From Uloborus plumipes (Eukaryota; Arthropoda; Arachnida; Araneae; Uloboridae), in contig JAXGGA010001601.1 of NCBI GenBank assembly GCA_038373865.1, forward strand, positions 62,001-126,000: a DNA stretch of 64,000 nt. The letters are read 5' to 3'. How positions within the stretch are numbered: the stretch's first letter is position 1; each line of letters starts with the position of its first letter. This document shows, one piece after another, positions 33,166 to 45,386 of the stretch. The notes beneath the pieces were generated by a model. That model worked only from the letters and a program-made list of their open reading frames with translations. It was not told the DNA's origin and made no database searches. A program made the translations under genes and the position numbers.

Positions 33166-36100
33166 CTTTGTAGCAATTTGGCAATTTTTGCGTATTTCAT
33201 CCCAAAAATTGATAAATACAAAAGGGGCTGTCATAACCACAATTAAGTTTGAAAATTAACACATTTTTATTTATAGATTCAAAATAATACACTCTAGGGC
33301 CTGAACTAGAATTTCAGTTATAGTTATTACTAATTTGGAGATATTCACTGTAGATATGAAATTATTGGTGAGTTCGTAAGTGTTACAAAACGAGAGTATT
33401 TTACTTTGGAGTTGTAACTTTATTTCAGACCCTCCATAATATCATTATAAAGCCATATGGTAAGTTTCAAGCAAAAATATTCGTAATTTACTAATTTATG
33501 GAACTTGTCGATAAATAATAACAACGAAAAATCGATTCTGAGATAAATGCAATTGAAGATTTTTATTCAAACATATGAATCATTGCTACCTAAATCAATT
33601 AAAAACGCACCATGACCATAAACTACACCTTCTTCAGACTGTTACAGTCCACTCCTAATGTTTTACTGATTTTCATTTTTTTACCAATAATTAGAGTTGA
33701 AATATCCTTAAATTTATGTTTTGATTTTGAATATCAGGTCCAACTCCCGGTACAAAAAAACAGCTGTGGATCAGTATTAAAATGGCTTTTTCTCCGCCTC
33801 TAAATACGGTAGGAACAAAATTCAAAAAGTTTCTGAGAGACAAAAAGTTCATATATTCTAAATCAAACATAAAAAAGTTTGAAATTTTAGTCGAAAATCG
33901 ACTTTTCAAGGTGGTGAAACCTTAAAGAGCAAATGAAGGGCTCAGTGGAAAAAAAGATTAATTCTTCTTTTAGAAAACTTATAATATTGTCAAAAGGTTA
34001 TTTTAAATGCTCCCGCTCTAAGATCTTACGAAATATTAGTTTAGAATTTGCGTGTTTGGGAAACCAACTTTAATGACATTTTAATAAAATATAATGTTAT
34101 CTGTGTTCTATTAATTGTTACGTGAAGGAGATGTTGAGTTTTGCTTGAAATGGGTATAATAATTCAAAGAAATTTTGTATTTTATTAAAGAACTAACAAA
34201 TGTTTCGTTTTAATAAGAAAGTAATACGAGTCATGGGATAGAAAGGACTTAAGTACCGCAAAATAGGTAACTTTTTCCTTACTTTCGCCTAAAACTTAAC
34301 CTGTTACACTTACTTCTTTTGAATATCTTGGTAGAATATTAGTTTCAAATTTTTAGTTCTTGAATAATGTAATTCTTGTTCATAAATTTAAAATGTGAAT
34401 CAGAAACCTACATGAAGGAAACTATCCTGTTTCAATTAGGAGTTGTTTAAATGACAAAAAAAACAAATGTAAAATCCATCATTTATTTTTTTTTTAAATT
34501 CATGAACCAAGTTTATACATTGCATTACTGAAATGTTGACCATTTTTCAATTAAAAAAATTGGGTACTACAAGAACCAAGAAAAAAATACATATGCACCT
34601 GATTTCTTTTATTTCTGAACAAGAAATGAATTACTGAGACTTGTTTTTCGTCTTTTTCCGCTGAAAACTAAACTTGCACTACAAATTTAACCATTAACAA
34701 GCATCCTCAAGCGATTTTTACAACAAACTGCTTCAGATATCGGAGCTATTGTTAAGACATGATTAATGAAACTTCCTTTAGAGATAAAATCAGCCAGCAA
34801 AGTATCAACCTTTTTATCAGGAAAGCCATTTCAGATTTATCAAAACTAGTTTGTTTTTGACCAATTTTATACATGTTTTCTATTCTAAACTGGTTATTAG
34901 AGGCTTAAGATTGCTTTATGACATTTTAAAGATGTAGTATTTTTCGTTTTTCTGTGAAAACTATGATTTCTCTGAGGAGGGACAGTAACACGAGATAGTA
35001 TCTGAGAACAGCTAATAAGCAGGGATCCAAAATTAATGTGGGTAATTTAGACATGAAATTCTTTATTATGTATGGCTAATGAAATTATTACAGTAATGAG
35101 ATAGCATCTTACTAAAAAATAAAGAAAATGACCATTTTTCGTCTTGATTACATTTTATTTATGTGAGTATCGAATAAGTGAAATCTTTACACTAATTTTT
35201 ATTTTTAGTCTTTTTGCCAACGCATTTCTTTAATTTGCAATGCTTTAATAACTTATGACAAATGAAATGAAATATCATGAAACAAAAATCCTAAACCTTT
35301 GCAATGGAAAAACTTGATTTTCCTGTAGAACGACATTTACGTTTTTTTTTATTTTTTAAAAGTTTTATCTATAATAATATATATTTTTGCTAATATTTTT
35401 CATATTTATTGCTGTTTGTTGCATGAGTACGTTTTACATCACTCTTAGTTCTTCTAAACGATACGTTTTTGTTCAAAAAGATACAAAAAAAATAGCATTT
35501 TTAGTATTCAATGCCAGATTATTGAATGGTATATATGAAATTTTAAAAAGTTTTCATCAGTGGAGGAATAGGGTTTATTGGTCCTTGGTAATGTACTGTT
35601 GGGGTCCTTTTGCTCACCAGAGAACTACATAAAATATTTATTTCGTCGATTTATGTATCCCCTACTACCACAGGGGTCTCTGTTGTGGGGGTCCCTCATA
35701 ATTACGACAATATTAATCTGATAAATTCGTCACTAGTTTTTATTATGAGTTTAAGTGCGTCATAGTAGTTAATAATTGAAGTGATTGTTAATACCAGTGA
35801 CGTGTATTATATCCTTAATGGTCAATGTCAAGTAACTGATTTGAATCATTCGTTTTCGACAACATAAATATCAATGTATTACTTGTCATTACCAGTTTTC
35901 ATATTTCTTTAAAAGTTTTAGTAGGATTTAACGCATTTCATAGTTGTTTCTGTTATAACTTTTTCCTGTTGTTCTTACATTGTTACCTATGAGTATGATG
36001 AAAACTTATTCTTTTTTTTTTTTTTTTGAAATTGTAATAATGTTTTTCTTTGTTAAACCTATGGGGTTAAACATAAAATAAACAGTATGATAAAGCTAAA

Positions 36101-37190
36101 AGGCACCTGTACCCTTAAAAAATAAAACTCGATGACTACATTTCTAAACATTTGATTTCTTCTTAATTACTTTACCTTTAAATAGTTAACATGAGCAATA
36201 AATAACTAACGGAAATTTTGACAAAAACTGACTAAATACATATTGAAAAGAAATGCACTGTTGACTGAAAGGAATATCTTTTATTCGTGCCCAAAGAACT
36301 TTTATTTTGCCTTGAAATTTCGTTACATTTTTATTCTTGAGTACTTATTACCCTGCGCACACCGTCTTGGTTTAAACCTTAAGCGTCAGAGCTAGGAATG
36401 CTTTCTAAATAGGCTCTAACTATGAAAATCAGCTCCAAGCCTTTTATCAACTGTTTCCAAAGCATTTTATTACAATTTAAACCCAAGTCAAAATTAATGA
36501 ATGTTGCCAAAAGACTTTTCTTTTCTTTTCTTTTTTTAACAGAAAATTTCGATGCAAATTACTTATGGATAGTAGTTAAGTTTAATTCTCAGTCAAGGTT
36601 ACTGTAAAAATATGCTTCTTCAATAATCTTCAGCTCAATTGAGCTAAAACTGATAAATATTACGCCCACCGTCCCAACTTACTCGATGCAGTTGGATCAA
36701 AAGTTGAGTCTCATATTAGTGGATATATTTGAGTAATTTTGTACTGAATATTGAAACTGATGATTTTATGATTTAATTTGAGCATTTTACAGCGATTTTG
36801 GGGTTATGTGCTACCCACAAACAGCATTTGTTTCCCAAGTAGTTCCTTCGTCCCTAAATTAATCACGGTTAAATAAGTTTCAAAAATCCAGGGTTCACGC
36901 ACTTTAAAGCTGCGGTATACTATTTTGAAAGGACACTTTTCCACCTGTTATCCTATAGTCATCAAGTAATAAGTCATGTACTCATTGGAAAGAAAACTGA
37001 TGTTTCTGGTGGTGGAATCCTAGCAAAATGGGGCGTGGCATTAAGATTGTGCGAAATGTGGGATTTTTAAAAGTAATATGGCTCTAATTTAAACAGAGAA
37101 GGAAGAATGTTTGGTAAATATAAGGGTTAGAATTTTATTAGTGGCTACTATTTATTTACACCAAATACAAAATTGACGCATGCCACTAAG
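33166..37190. other. Long AT-rich stretch, nothing recognised
   Basis: About 4 kb without a recognisable gene, transposon end or long repeat. The open frames (all under 85 codons) are not recognised. T runs lie near 34489 and 36010. Confidence 0.45.
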
Positions 37191-37194
37191 CTTT

Positions 37195-37612
37195 ACTATC
37201 TTTTAATATAGTCATCAGCATTGCGTAAAACCCGTTTTCAACGATGTGGAAGTCTTAGGACACCTGTAGTATCACCCGTTCTGTTGATAGCTCCAATGGA
37301 ACGATCTCCTACGACGCAACCAGGTCTATTGCCGTAGGAATCTCTAGAACAGTTCTGGAGAGAATTCCACAAAGTGACTCCATCTGAGAAGTTAAGTCTA
37401 ATATCTAAAGACAGAAGTCCCCCTTAGTGGGGACATAATAGAAGGGACTTAACCCTAAAAGGAAAAAATCCTTCTTGAAATTCGCTTCAGAGCTGTTCTA
37501 AATATTCCTGTGTCAGCTGACAGCTCCATTAGAACTATTGACTATCAGGCTTTTTGTAGAGGTGTTCTGCGACTTTCACATTGTTGGAAACGGGTTATAC
37601 ACAACCCTAGTG
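37195..37612. pseudogene. Inverted pair of degenerate mariner-type transposase C-termini
   Basis: On the minus strand about 37200-37265 reads LRLPHR, a stop, then KRVLRNADDYIK. On the plus strand about 37566-37605 reads GVLRLSHCWKRVIHN. Both match the usual C-terminal phrase of mariner-like transposases (LP.RW.KVI...G.Y). The arms (about 37200-37390 and 37480-37610) are inverted copies of each other, with a hairpin-forming centre around 37420-37450 (AGTCCC...GGGACTT). No TIR or TSD is found. A heavily worn fold-back relic is the best reading. Confidence 0.4.
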
Positions 37613-39560
37613 TTTTTTTTTTTTTTTCTTATTTTTGAAGGACAGTATAACTTGATGACATATATCAATTTGTGTTTGGTAGAAATAAATCGTTGCCTGT
37701 AGAAAAGTTCCAACTCCAGGAAATGTTGTTAATGTGGATAGTATTCTGAATTATCTAAAAATTACTGAACAACTACCTTTGTGATACTCGAAAGGAAATT
37801 AAGGAATTTTAACGTTTTATCGCTCAAAAATTGCAGATTGCTGCTATTCAATTGCCTTACCTGCTATTTTCATGCTCTAAAGCGTCAAAATTTCTTCATT
37901 TACTATCTTAAAAGTGTTCTGACAAAACCATCAGTAATCAGAACAACAGAAATCAAATGAAGTACCTAATTTTGGACGGAAGGAGTACTATAAATTACAT
38001 TCTATTGTTTAAAATTGTGAATACAGAATGGAAGTGATTGCACTTTTTAATCTTCAATCACAGCATCTTTGAATATGTGCTGTAACCAATAACTTCTAAC
38101 TTAATGTTGTTTTACATTCAACGTAGCAAGGAGCCCGAAAGTACAAATTACAGAGAAAGAACATTCTGAAAGCTGTTGAAAAGAAACTTTTACAGATGGA
38201 TGTTAAGGATGGCGCGAAAAGGTCTCGAAGGTTCTCAAAGAACATAATTTCTCTTCCAGAAAATCGCTTTATAGACCACTTCAAGAGGCAATAGAATGAA
38301 TATTTATGACAAGCGAACGGAAGTGAATCATAATTATTAGAATTGATAGCTTCGCTCTTGGAGGATGAAAGGAATACTTGGCGAATGAAAGCCGACCCTT
38401 TAAACATCAGAGAAGAGCTTCTAATTAAAATATATACATATTTCCACGTCCTTCATTCATGCATAATGTAGACGGTTTTCATCTTCTGTCAAAGGTGGAG
38501 AGGTAAACTAAAAAGCCTCCGTACGCACACCTCTTTTGAGAATTACGATTCTTCACTTATCATTTCTTTAAAGTCAAATGCCTACCTAAGCCTTTCGTTT
38601 TGAGATATATGCATATATTTTAAGTGTGGCTCACATTTTCCGTTTATTAACACTCTAAATTTGTTTATGCATAGCGATGACTCGTTAGTACGGGTGAAAT
38701 ATGTGATCTGCCTTATCTGTGTATTTGCAATTGTAATTTGTTTCTCAAACATGAAAGGTGAAGTAATGACAAAAAATCAGCTTGTAGTGTATTTTTAACC
38801 TCGATACAAAAAGGAAGGTTGGACTCAAGCTGGACTTAGTGAGTCTGTCTGTGACATTGTAGCCCTTAAAGAGCTGAGAAGTTTTTGTATGCTATTTTTT
38901 ATTATTTACTTATTTGCTTATATTATTTGACAGAGGACTTAATGGAGGGATCTTATTAAGTCTCAGTTTTTCAGGACTTTAAGGGCTTGAAATGATCCAT
39001 GGAAAAACAGCTATCTTGTCCCACACCTGACGCTTATGTATTTCATTAAAGTAGTGATTTTAAAGTGATGAACGAAGTTTTGTCGGTTAAGAAATCGCAA
39101 GGCGATGCAAGACTTCTTAGGAAAAGAACTTTGTTCATAACCTTTTAAAGTTACTACTTTTTGATGAAATATATGAGCGTCACGTGTGAGACAAAATGAC
39201 GGCGTTTTCATGGAATGACCATTAATTACCGTAGATATTAATTGGTCGTAAAAACCGCATTGGCATTATTTCGCAAATTCGATAATGGAAATCTACTTGC
39301 ACATTTAAACCATTGATACCAATAAAAAGAAAAAACTTTTCTGCGTATGACGAAAGTTGTTTGGACTCTTTAAGTTTTATAGAACCACAATTATAGCATT
39401 TTGAAGTTAATGTTTAATGCGATTGGTAGCGATTTCATTGTTGGCAGATCGGTGGCTCAAAAATTCAAAGCTTTTATACGTTACCACTTTTTATTGTTTT
39501 CTAATGAAATTGATATGATTGATTTTAGAGAAGAAGTATGGTTTTTTAAAGATAATTTAT
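37613..39560. other. AT-rich stretch, nothing firm
   Basis: The plus strand at about 38140-38420 gives phrases such as KKLLQMDVKDGAKRS interrupted by stops. They could be an old TE coding relic but match nothing I can name. A T run lies near 37613-37627. Confidence 0.35.
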
Positions 39561-39572
39561 TTTCCTAAATAG

Positions 39573-39740
39573 GACAAAATAAATAGAAATCAGATGGGGC
39601 AATGTCAGGCGAGTATGGTGAGTGAAGCAGGCCATTTCAATTTATTGTTATTTTAAGGGTTCGCCTTAAACAGTGTGGTCTTGCCTTTTCGTGCTTCAGG
39701 ATAACCCCGCTTTCGTTGGTAACAGCGGAAATATTCTCGC
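39573..39740 (-). pseudogene. Mariner transposase catalytic-region relic
   Basis: Read on the minus strand, HEKARPHC (active relatives have HDNARPH around the second catalytic Asp) is followed after a frame change by LLHSPYSPDIAPSDFYLF. That matches the mariner signature PPYSPDLAPSD(Y/F) around the third catalytic Asp. The spacing between the two blocks is about a dozen codons shorter than normal, showing a deletion, and the second Asp is Glu here. The element ends are not identifiable. Only this catalytic block survives. Confidence 0.6.
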
Positions 39741-40083
39741 CGCAATTTGAAGCATTTGGTTTCCCTTTCTTAAGATCGCTGAAACATTTTCTATGGGCAA
39801 AAACTTGAAAATTTGGCTTGCATTTTCATGATGCCATTTTCAGATATTTTGCTCCAAAAATTAATTGATTTCTATCTTTCCGTAATTGCAAATTAGCATA
39901 CTAGATGGCAAAAGGCTGGTGATAACGAGGGTAATTATATCGTTGATTAAAAATAGAAAATTTTAAACATTTATTTGGTGGAAAAAAGCTGACCATTACT
40001 CTTTTCAGTCCTCCAATGATTTTTTCATTTCCTACGCATCGCATACCTTTAAAGTAAGAATCAAATTGCGAAAACTGCAAATA

Positions 40084-40470
40084 TCTATATACATAAATAT
40101 TGATGTATGTATGCATGTTTGTCTATTATACAAATCCAGTTTTCGTCGGATTTTCATCAAACTTGGCACAGAGGTTCCTTGATGTACAAAAAGGCACATA
40201 GGCTGAGTTTTGAAAGTTCAAAAAAATCCAAAAAGCTCAAAATAATTTTTTTTTTGATCTCAAAATGGCCATTTTCTTTCAATTTTGAATAGATAGAGTA
40301 ATAGAGATAAGCCTTTTAGCATACAAATTGATAAAATTTTACACATTTGAATATGAGCATTTTCCAACAAAGTTTACAATACATTATTAATTTAAGGCTC
40401 ACCTATTTCATTTTAGCATTAAATAAGTTAAACACAATGCAATGCCGGGAAGAGCCGGATAATAAGCTAG
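40084..40470 (+). mobile_element. Non-autonomous Helitron, 387 bp
   Basis: Starts TCTATATACATAAATATTG after A and ends AAGAGCCGGATAATAAGCTAG before T, the canonical Helitron arrangement. Just inside the left end CCAGTTTTCGTCGGATTTTC and CAAACTTGGCACAGAGG match the style of the other Helitron left ends here. CCGG...CCGG near the 3' end can pair as the terminal hairpin. The frames within are not real genes. Confidence 0.78.
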
Positions 40471-41820
40471 TTGAAAACAAAAAAAGAAATTGGAGTCAAG
40501 TTTTTATCTTAGATTGTTTAAAACTTTTCATTTGCATAATTCCTTATAATGAAGCCTTTTGGTAAAATGTCTCACTCAATGGCCATAAATACATTTAATT
40601 TCACGAAGAACGTCGAAACAGATAAATTCAACAAACCATCCATTAAATTTGTCACTTTAACCCACGAAGGTGAGACTTGAAATATTCATGGGCACATTAT
40701 GGCGGGAGAGTAATAAATATTTGAAAACACATCTCCGATGATTAAGAAGAGACTGGCTTTGCTCATTTTAATAAGCAGGATATTTATCGAATATCTGGGG
40801 ACAAACAGCTGAACCATTACTCCAAAACTGTTACTTTATCTGCCATGTATTAGTAATTTCCGCCTTTTAATTGAGTCTTAGCTCAGGCTGCAGGAGGTGT
40901 AACGTTCTATTTAGAAAAATATTTAAATTGGCGTTTATTTAAATTAATTGTCTAGTATTAATTTATTCATGCATGTTTACCTTATTCCTTATCATCTAAA
41001 ATATTGATTATCGCTGTTTAATATGGGAGGACAAACATCCAGTTTTCATGGCAGGAGCTTCAATAATAGCAGTATTGACAAAAATGACTTATAGCGATAG
41101 TTGATTTAAAAAAATTTGCTTTTGATTCCCCACAAACGTCAATAAAATATTGAAATTTCAAGATTAAAAAAAAATGCTTTATGTTGAACAAAAACCAGAG
41201 ATGCTACAATAAAACTGAAGTCAAATAGATTACAAAAAACGTAAAGTTGGTAGATACTGTCATTGGCGTGCTTAGGGAAGAATAATAGACTTCATTCACT
41301 CTATAGATCAGAGTTCTAACATCTGGACTCCACGGAATAATACGATTGCACGCAATAATGACAGAGATTCCGCAAGTGATCATTATTTTCTTAATCAAAG
41401 TGCCAAAATTTTAGCAAAACTGTTGATTTTTTTTTAATTAAAGATTGAATTCTAAAAGGCAAATTGCTGGTTAAATTTACTTTTTAATCCGGCCTATTAT
41501 AAGTCCCACAAATATTCGTTTGACTTTGGATACTCTAAACAAAACTGAATTCTTTGTAGTTTCTCATCATATGAGCCTTCATGCATCCATCAGGCGAAGA
41601 AACTGAATCCAAGATTTCCGTGGTAGTGGTATCAGCTAATAGTGGAGTCATTTGAAAGAATAATTGCCATTCTCTGGGAGTAGTGCACTATGCCTGCGCA
41701 TTGATAGTGCATTGATAGTGAGTATTTTGTTTATATTTTTATAGATTATATTTTGGGAAACCAACCTAATCCATATCCTCATTTTTCTAAGCCTTTCTAA
41801 GATGTTAGTATTATGATTTT
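40471..41820. other. Unique stretch, possible regulatory segment at 40675-40860
   Basis: Around 40675-40860 the sequence is less A+T-biased and holds AAATATTCATGGGCAC, TGGCGGGAG, a CAGCTG E-box at about 40809 and several GATTA/TAAT-type homeodomain-like words. There is no repeat relative and no coding frame. Calling it an enhancer would be a guess. Confidence 0.2.
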
Positions 41821-41824
41821 TTAA

Positions 41825-42335
41825 CCCATTAATGCCTAGCGTCCCTTTTTAGGGACGGTTCAAAAAGTTTGTCTGAATTTACCAAAAATTAACATTTCAA
41901 CCAAATAATAATTTTAATTATTGCTATGGTATTGTTTCAATTCATTAATAACGGATTGCAGGACATAATCATTGTAAAGTGCGTTTTGTAGCCGTTTTAT
42001 TATGATCTTTATCAAGAATTACATTGTTCACAATCTCGAGAACAAAAAGCTAAGTTTTTAAAATTATTCCCAGCTTCCCAGTTTATGTTGATTGCTGCTT
42101 TTATTTCTTCTTATAAAATGTCTTTTTAAATATTATATCGTAGGCAAAAAAAAATAGTAAAAAAAAGTATGTACCCTTTAAGTGCCTAGCGTCCCTTTTT
42201 AGTGATGATTTTTCTTTTTGGAATAAAAAAATATTTTTTACATAATATTCTTTTTAATTATTTTTCCTGTCCATTAAACACTATTTGTAACCAGTATACA
42301 AAATATCTTTGAAAAAAAAATCAGGCATTAATGGG
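41825..42335. mobile_element. piggyBac-like MITE, copy 2
   Basis: The left end CCCATTAATGCCTAGCG follows TTAA (41821-41824). The right end AGGCATTAATGGG is followed by CTAA, a worn TTAA. It is collinear with 27385-27896 throughout, including ACATTTCAACCAAATAATA and TTCCCAGCTTCCCAGTTTAT. An extra copy of the subterminal phrase GCCTAGCGTCCCTTTTTAG lies inside at about 42182. Non-coding. Confidence 0.85.
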
Positions 42336-42766
42336 CTAAGCAAATATGCCAAAGTACGCTTCGAAAATATGATCTATCCTATTTTTCCTACTCTGTGATC
42401 AAGAAGTTCCATAAAAAACTCAGTAAAGTCAAGGTCAACTTCCTCCAAAGCATAAAATTCTAAATACCCCTGCTATGGATAATATTTACATGCTTTGAAA
42501 GCTGCCAAGACAAACAGATCAGAAACCAGGATTTTAATGCCATTAAGTAAATATATATTTAGCACTCTTCTCCAACTTTTTGAAAAAGGAAGTCGCCACT
42601 TATTTTTACGAAATGAACTATTTCACTTTGCAATGCGTGTACTTGACAAATTGTACTAAGCATTTAAACTCAAAAAAAAAAAAAAATAATAATAATAATA
42701 ATAATAAATAAATAAATAAATAAATGCCTTATACTAACTAAGATTTTTTAAGAAATTAACTGATAT
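42336..42766. other. Spacer with a microsatellite and a repeat fragment
   Basis: TTTCACTTTGCAATGCGTG near 42630 followed by TACTTGACAAATTGTA is the inverted counterpart of 18880-18935. An A run grading into TAA and then ATAA units lies at 42671-42724. Confidence 0.5.
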
Positions 42767-45386
42767 TAGGGTGGTTCACAAACCAATGGTAAAAAGAAAA
42801 TGTCCTAGAGGTCACGGCGGTGGCTCATTTTTTTACCTTTATCCACCCTAATATACTGCCAAATTTTCAACCTCCTACTTAAATAAAAAGACGGTGCTCG
42901 AAGCTCAAATAGTTCTCCAGTTTTTGTCAATTTCAAGCGTTTTTCGCTTGAGCGGCAAAAAAAAAAAAAAAATCGGCTGTTTTGCTATCATTCTTGCTGA
43001 CTCTTATCTTCAATGATCCCCTGAATCCTAATATGGCCACCTTTTCCCCCAATTGTCTCCCACTTTTTGAAAATAGCGCCCCCCTCCCCTTCTATTTTCA
43101 TCAGATTCAATATCATAGATATTAATTGGAGGTGAAGGAAGCATTACATTTACCATTAACATTCTTCTATAGGGCTAGAGAGGTGAAAAGTTCAAAATCA
43201 TAAACACTCTTCCGAAGTTAGGAGACTCATGGGGGTATTTTTCCCTCCCATCCGTAAAATATTTAACATATCATCAACAGCTCATTTTCTCCGGCTTCAA
43301 AATTTTACACTTATATTTTGGTGCAACACAATAATATCGGATTACCTCCTATGACTCCCAAGTCAAAAAACTTTTTCAAGCTGTAAAATGTTTTTAAAAA
43401 CCTTGGAAACATCGCATGTTACATATGAGTCGCACCGCAGATTTCCTTCAGCAAAGAACCTTTCGGTATTATTTATATTCATTCTAGTTATGTTCGAGTG
43501 ATCACTGTGAAGGAGGAAACGAAGATCATATTTGGATTCAGTGGGGCATTTTACCTAAGAAGCAGCAAGAATAATGTCAGATACATTTGAAGTTCATTTT
43601 GTGCCGAGCAATGTTGTTATACTGAAATTTGCTAGAAGTTTTTAATGAAAGCCAAAATATTTAAACTTCTTGCTATGCAATTCAACTTTCTATGTAGATT
43701 TATATATAGATTTTTTTTTTTGAGAGAGAGACTTTTAGTATTGAATATTTTATTGTCTCAGCAAGAATAAGTACTCAATTTGCTTCAACAGCAGGTAAAA
43801 GAAACTGCTCCCCGAGTAGCACACTTCGTTTTTTAAAGGTTGTAAAATGGTTATTAACGTTGTAACAACCGCTTAAAAACGTTAATAAAACGTTTAAAGG
43901 TTATTTGTGCTACCTGGGTCATTGACCTCATTATTGAGAAAAATTCTGTTAAATTCTTGAATTCTTTTAACATTTCCCTCAGCAACGTTATTCACCATTA
44001 TTTATTCATTTTAATTTTTTTCTTTTAATTCTGTGATTGATATTATATTTGCATTCGTTGGGGCGTAGGACGAAGAATGTTAGAAAATTATCCCTAATAT
44101 TCATGTTTGAAAAAAATCCGTTCTGTACTACACTTGTTATATTTCACATCTTTATTCTTGTAATAACTTGCTTTTCTTTCAACTAGAATTTGATGCGAAA
44201 AACTAAATCAAACTAATTAATTCACCAGAAAGGTGTCACAACTACTTTAACAAAACTGTCCTAGTTGTTATTTTAATTTCCAGGTCTATCTATAAGGTTT
44301 TTTCCAAATTCAGATATTCCCAGAAGTTTTAATAGCAAATGGAGCACCCATTAATGTTCAATCTATTTGTTTTACTGTACAAAAAGGCGCTGAAATGATA
44401 AAAAGTGCTGTACCTAGGTTTTTCGCTCATGATTAAGTGAAAAATCTCTTTCTTATATAGGAACACAAATATTTTGAGGCATATAAGAGACTGTATTTTC
44501 TCAGAAAGGCACCCTAATTGACTAATAATACCTCAATCATCTCTTTATAATCAGCAAGAGTGATCATAGATTTATCTATAGATTTATAAAAAGCTTACAG
44601 TTGAAGTTTCGAACTTTTAAAGTATTTTTTAAGTTCTATGTGCAACATTCTTTTTTTTTTTTTTGTTTGTTTGTTTAATTCTTTGCCAAACATTTTTTCA
44701 CTTTAAAGTTATTAAAAAGAATAGAATGTGTGAGCAATATGATGACCAAAGTAAGCTTGAAGTAAATATCTTTGCCTAAATTTCAGATTAGCTCTATACC
44801 AGACTAGCTACAATAGTTAATTTTTTGCAATTACTTTTTATAATTTAATTCATTCTTCTTGTGATAGTCTTAGCACTATTAGTTTAAAACTTTAAATCGT
44901 GAAATTTTTTTTCTCTGCATATCGCTACTTTAAAAGCATAAAAAACATTTTGCACAGCTCTTTCACAACTCTATTTTAGCAAGTGTAAGTTTTGAAAATC
45001 ATAGCACAACATGTAGACAAGTATTACTGCAATCTACATTGTATGCTGCAATCTACTAAATAATTGATTGTATCAAAGGTGTCGTTATATAGATTCAAAC
45101 GATTAAGAAAGTTTCCCATTGTTTGAACTAATATTTATGGGTTGGAAAATGAGAATAATTGAAAAAAAATCTCTTCCAAGAAAATGGTCTCTTTTGTCTG
45201 AAAAACTCAAAAATTGTAAAAATTACGAAAAAGTGTAAACATGAAGGGTGTTTGAGCACCATCTTCCATTAAGAGTAGGGAGCTGAAATTTTAGGAGGGT
45301 GATCTTATACATAAATGTAAAAAAAGTAGGGCGCGCCTTGGTCGGTAGCAAAAAAAAAAAAAACATTTTTTTTTTGAACCACACTA
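42767..45386. mobile_element. Large element with long degenerate inverted ends (approx. 2.6 kb)
   Basis: The left end TAGGGTGGTTCACAAACC and the reverse complement of the right end, TAGTGTGGTTCAAAAAAA, match. Further in, the arms still agree: TTTTTTTACCTTTAT with TTTTTTTACATTTAT, CAACCTCCTACT with CAGCTCCCTACT, and GACGGTGCTCGAA with GATGGTGCTCAAA. The inverted homology covers roughly 150 bases. No transposase is readable inside. A TA target is possible but not certain. A smaller palindromic unit at 43811-43918 is nested within. Confidence 0.55.
43811..43918. mobile_element. Short palindromic unit, possible MITE
   Basis: CCCGAGTAGCACA on the left and TGTGCTACCTGGG on the right form inverted ends about 108 bases apart. 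The interior holds GGTTGTAAAATGG, three AACGTT words and AACAACC. No TSD is resolved. Confidence 0.35.

Noticed and set aside
38096..38407. 103-codon minus-strand frame and plus-strand Lys-rich phrases as a retroelement gene
   Set aside because: Several stops on the plus strand, and no reverse transcriptase, integrase or transposase motif readable in any frame.
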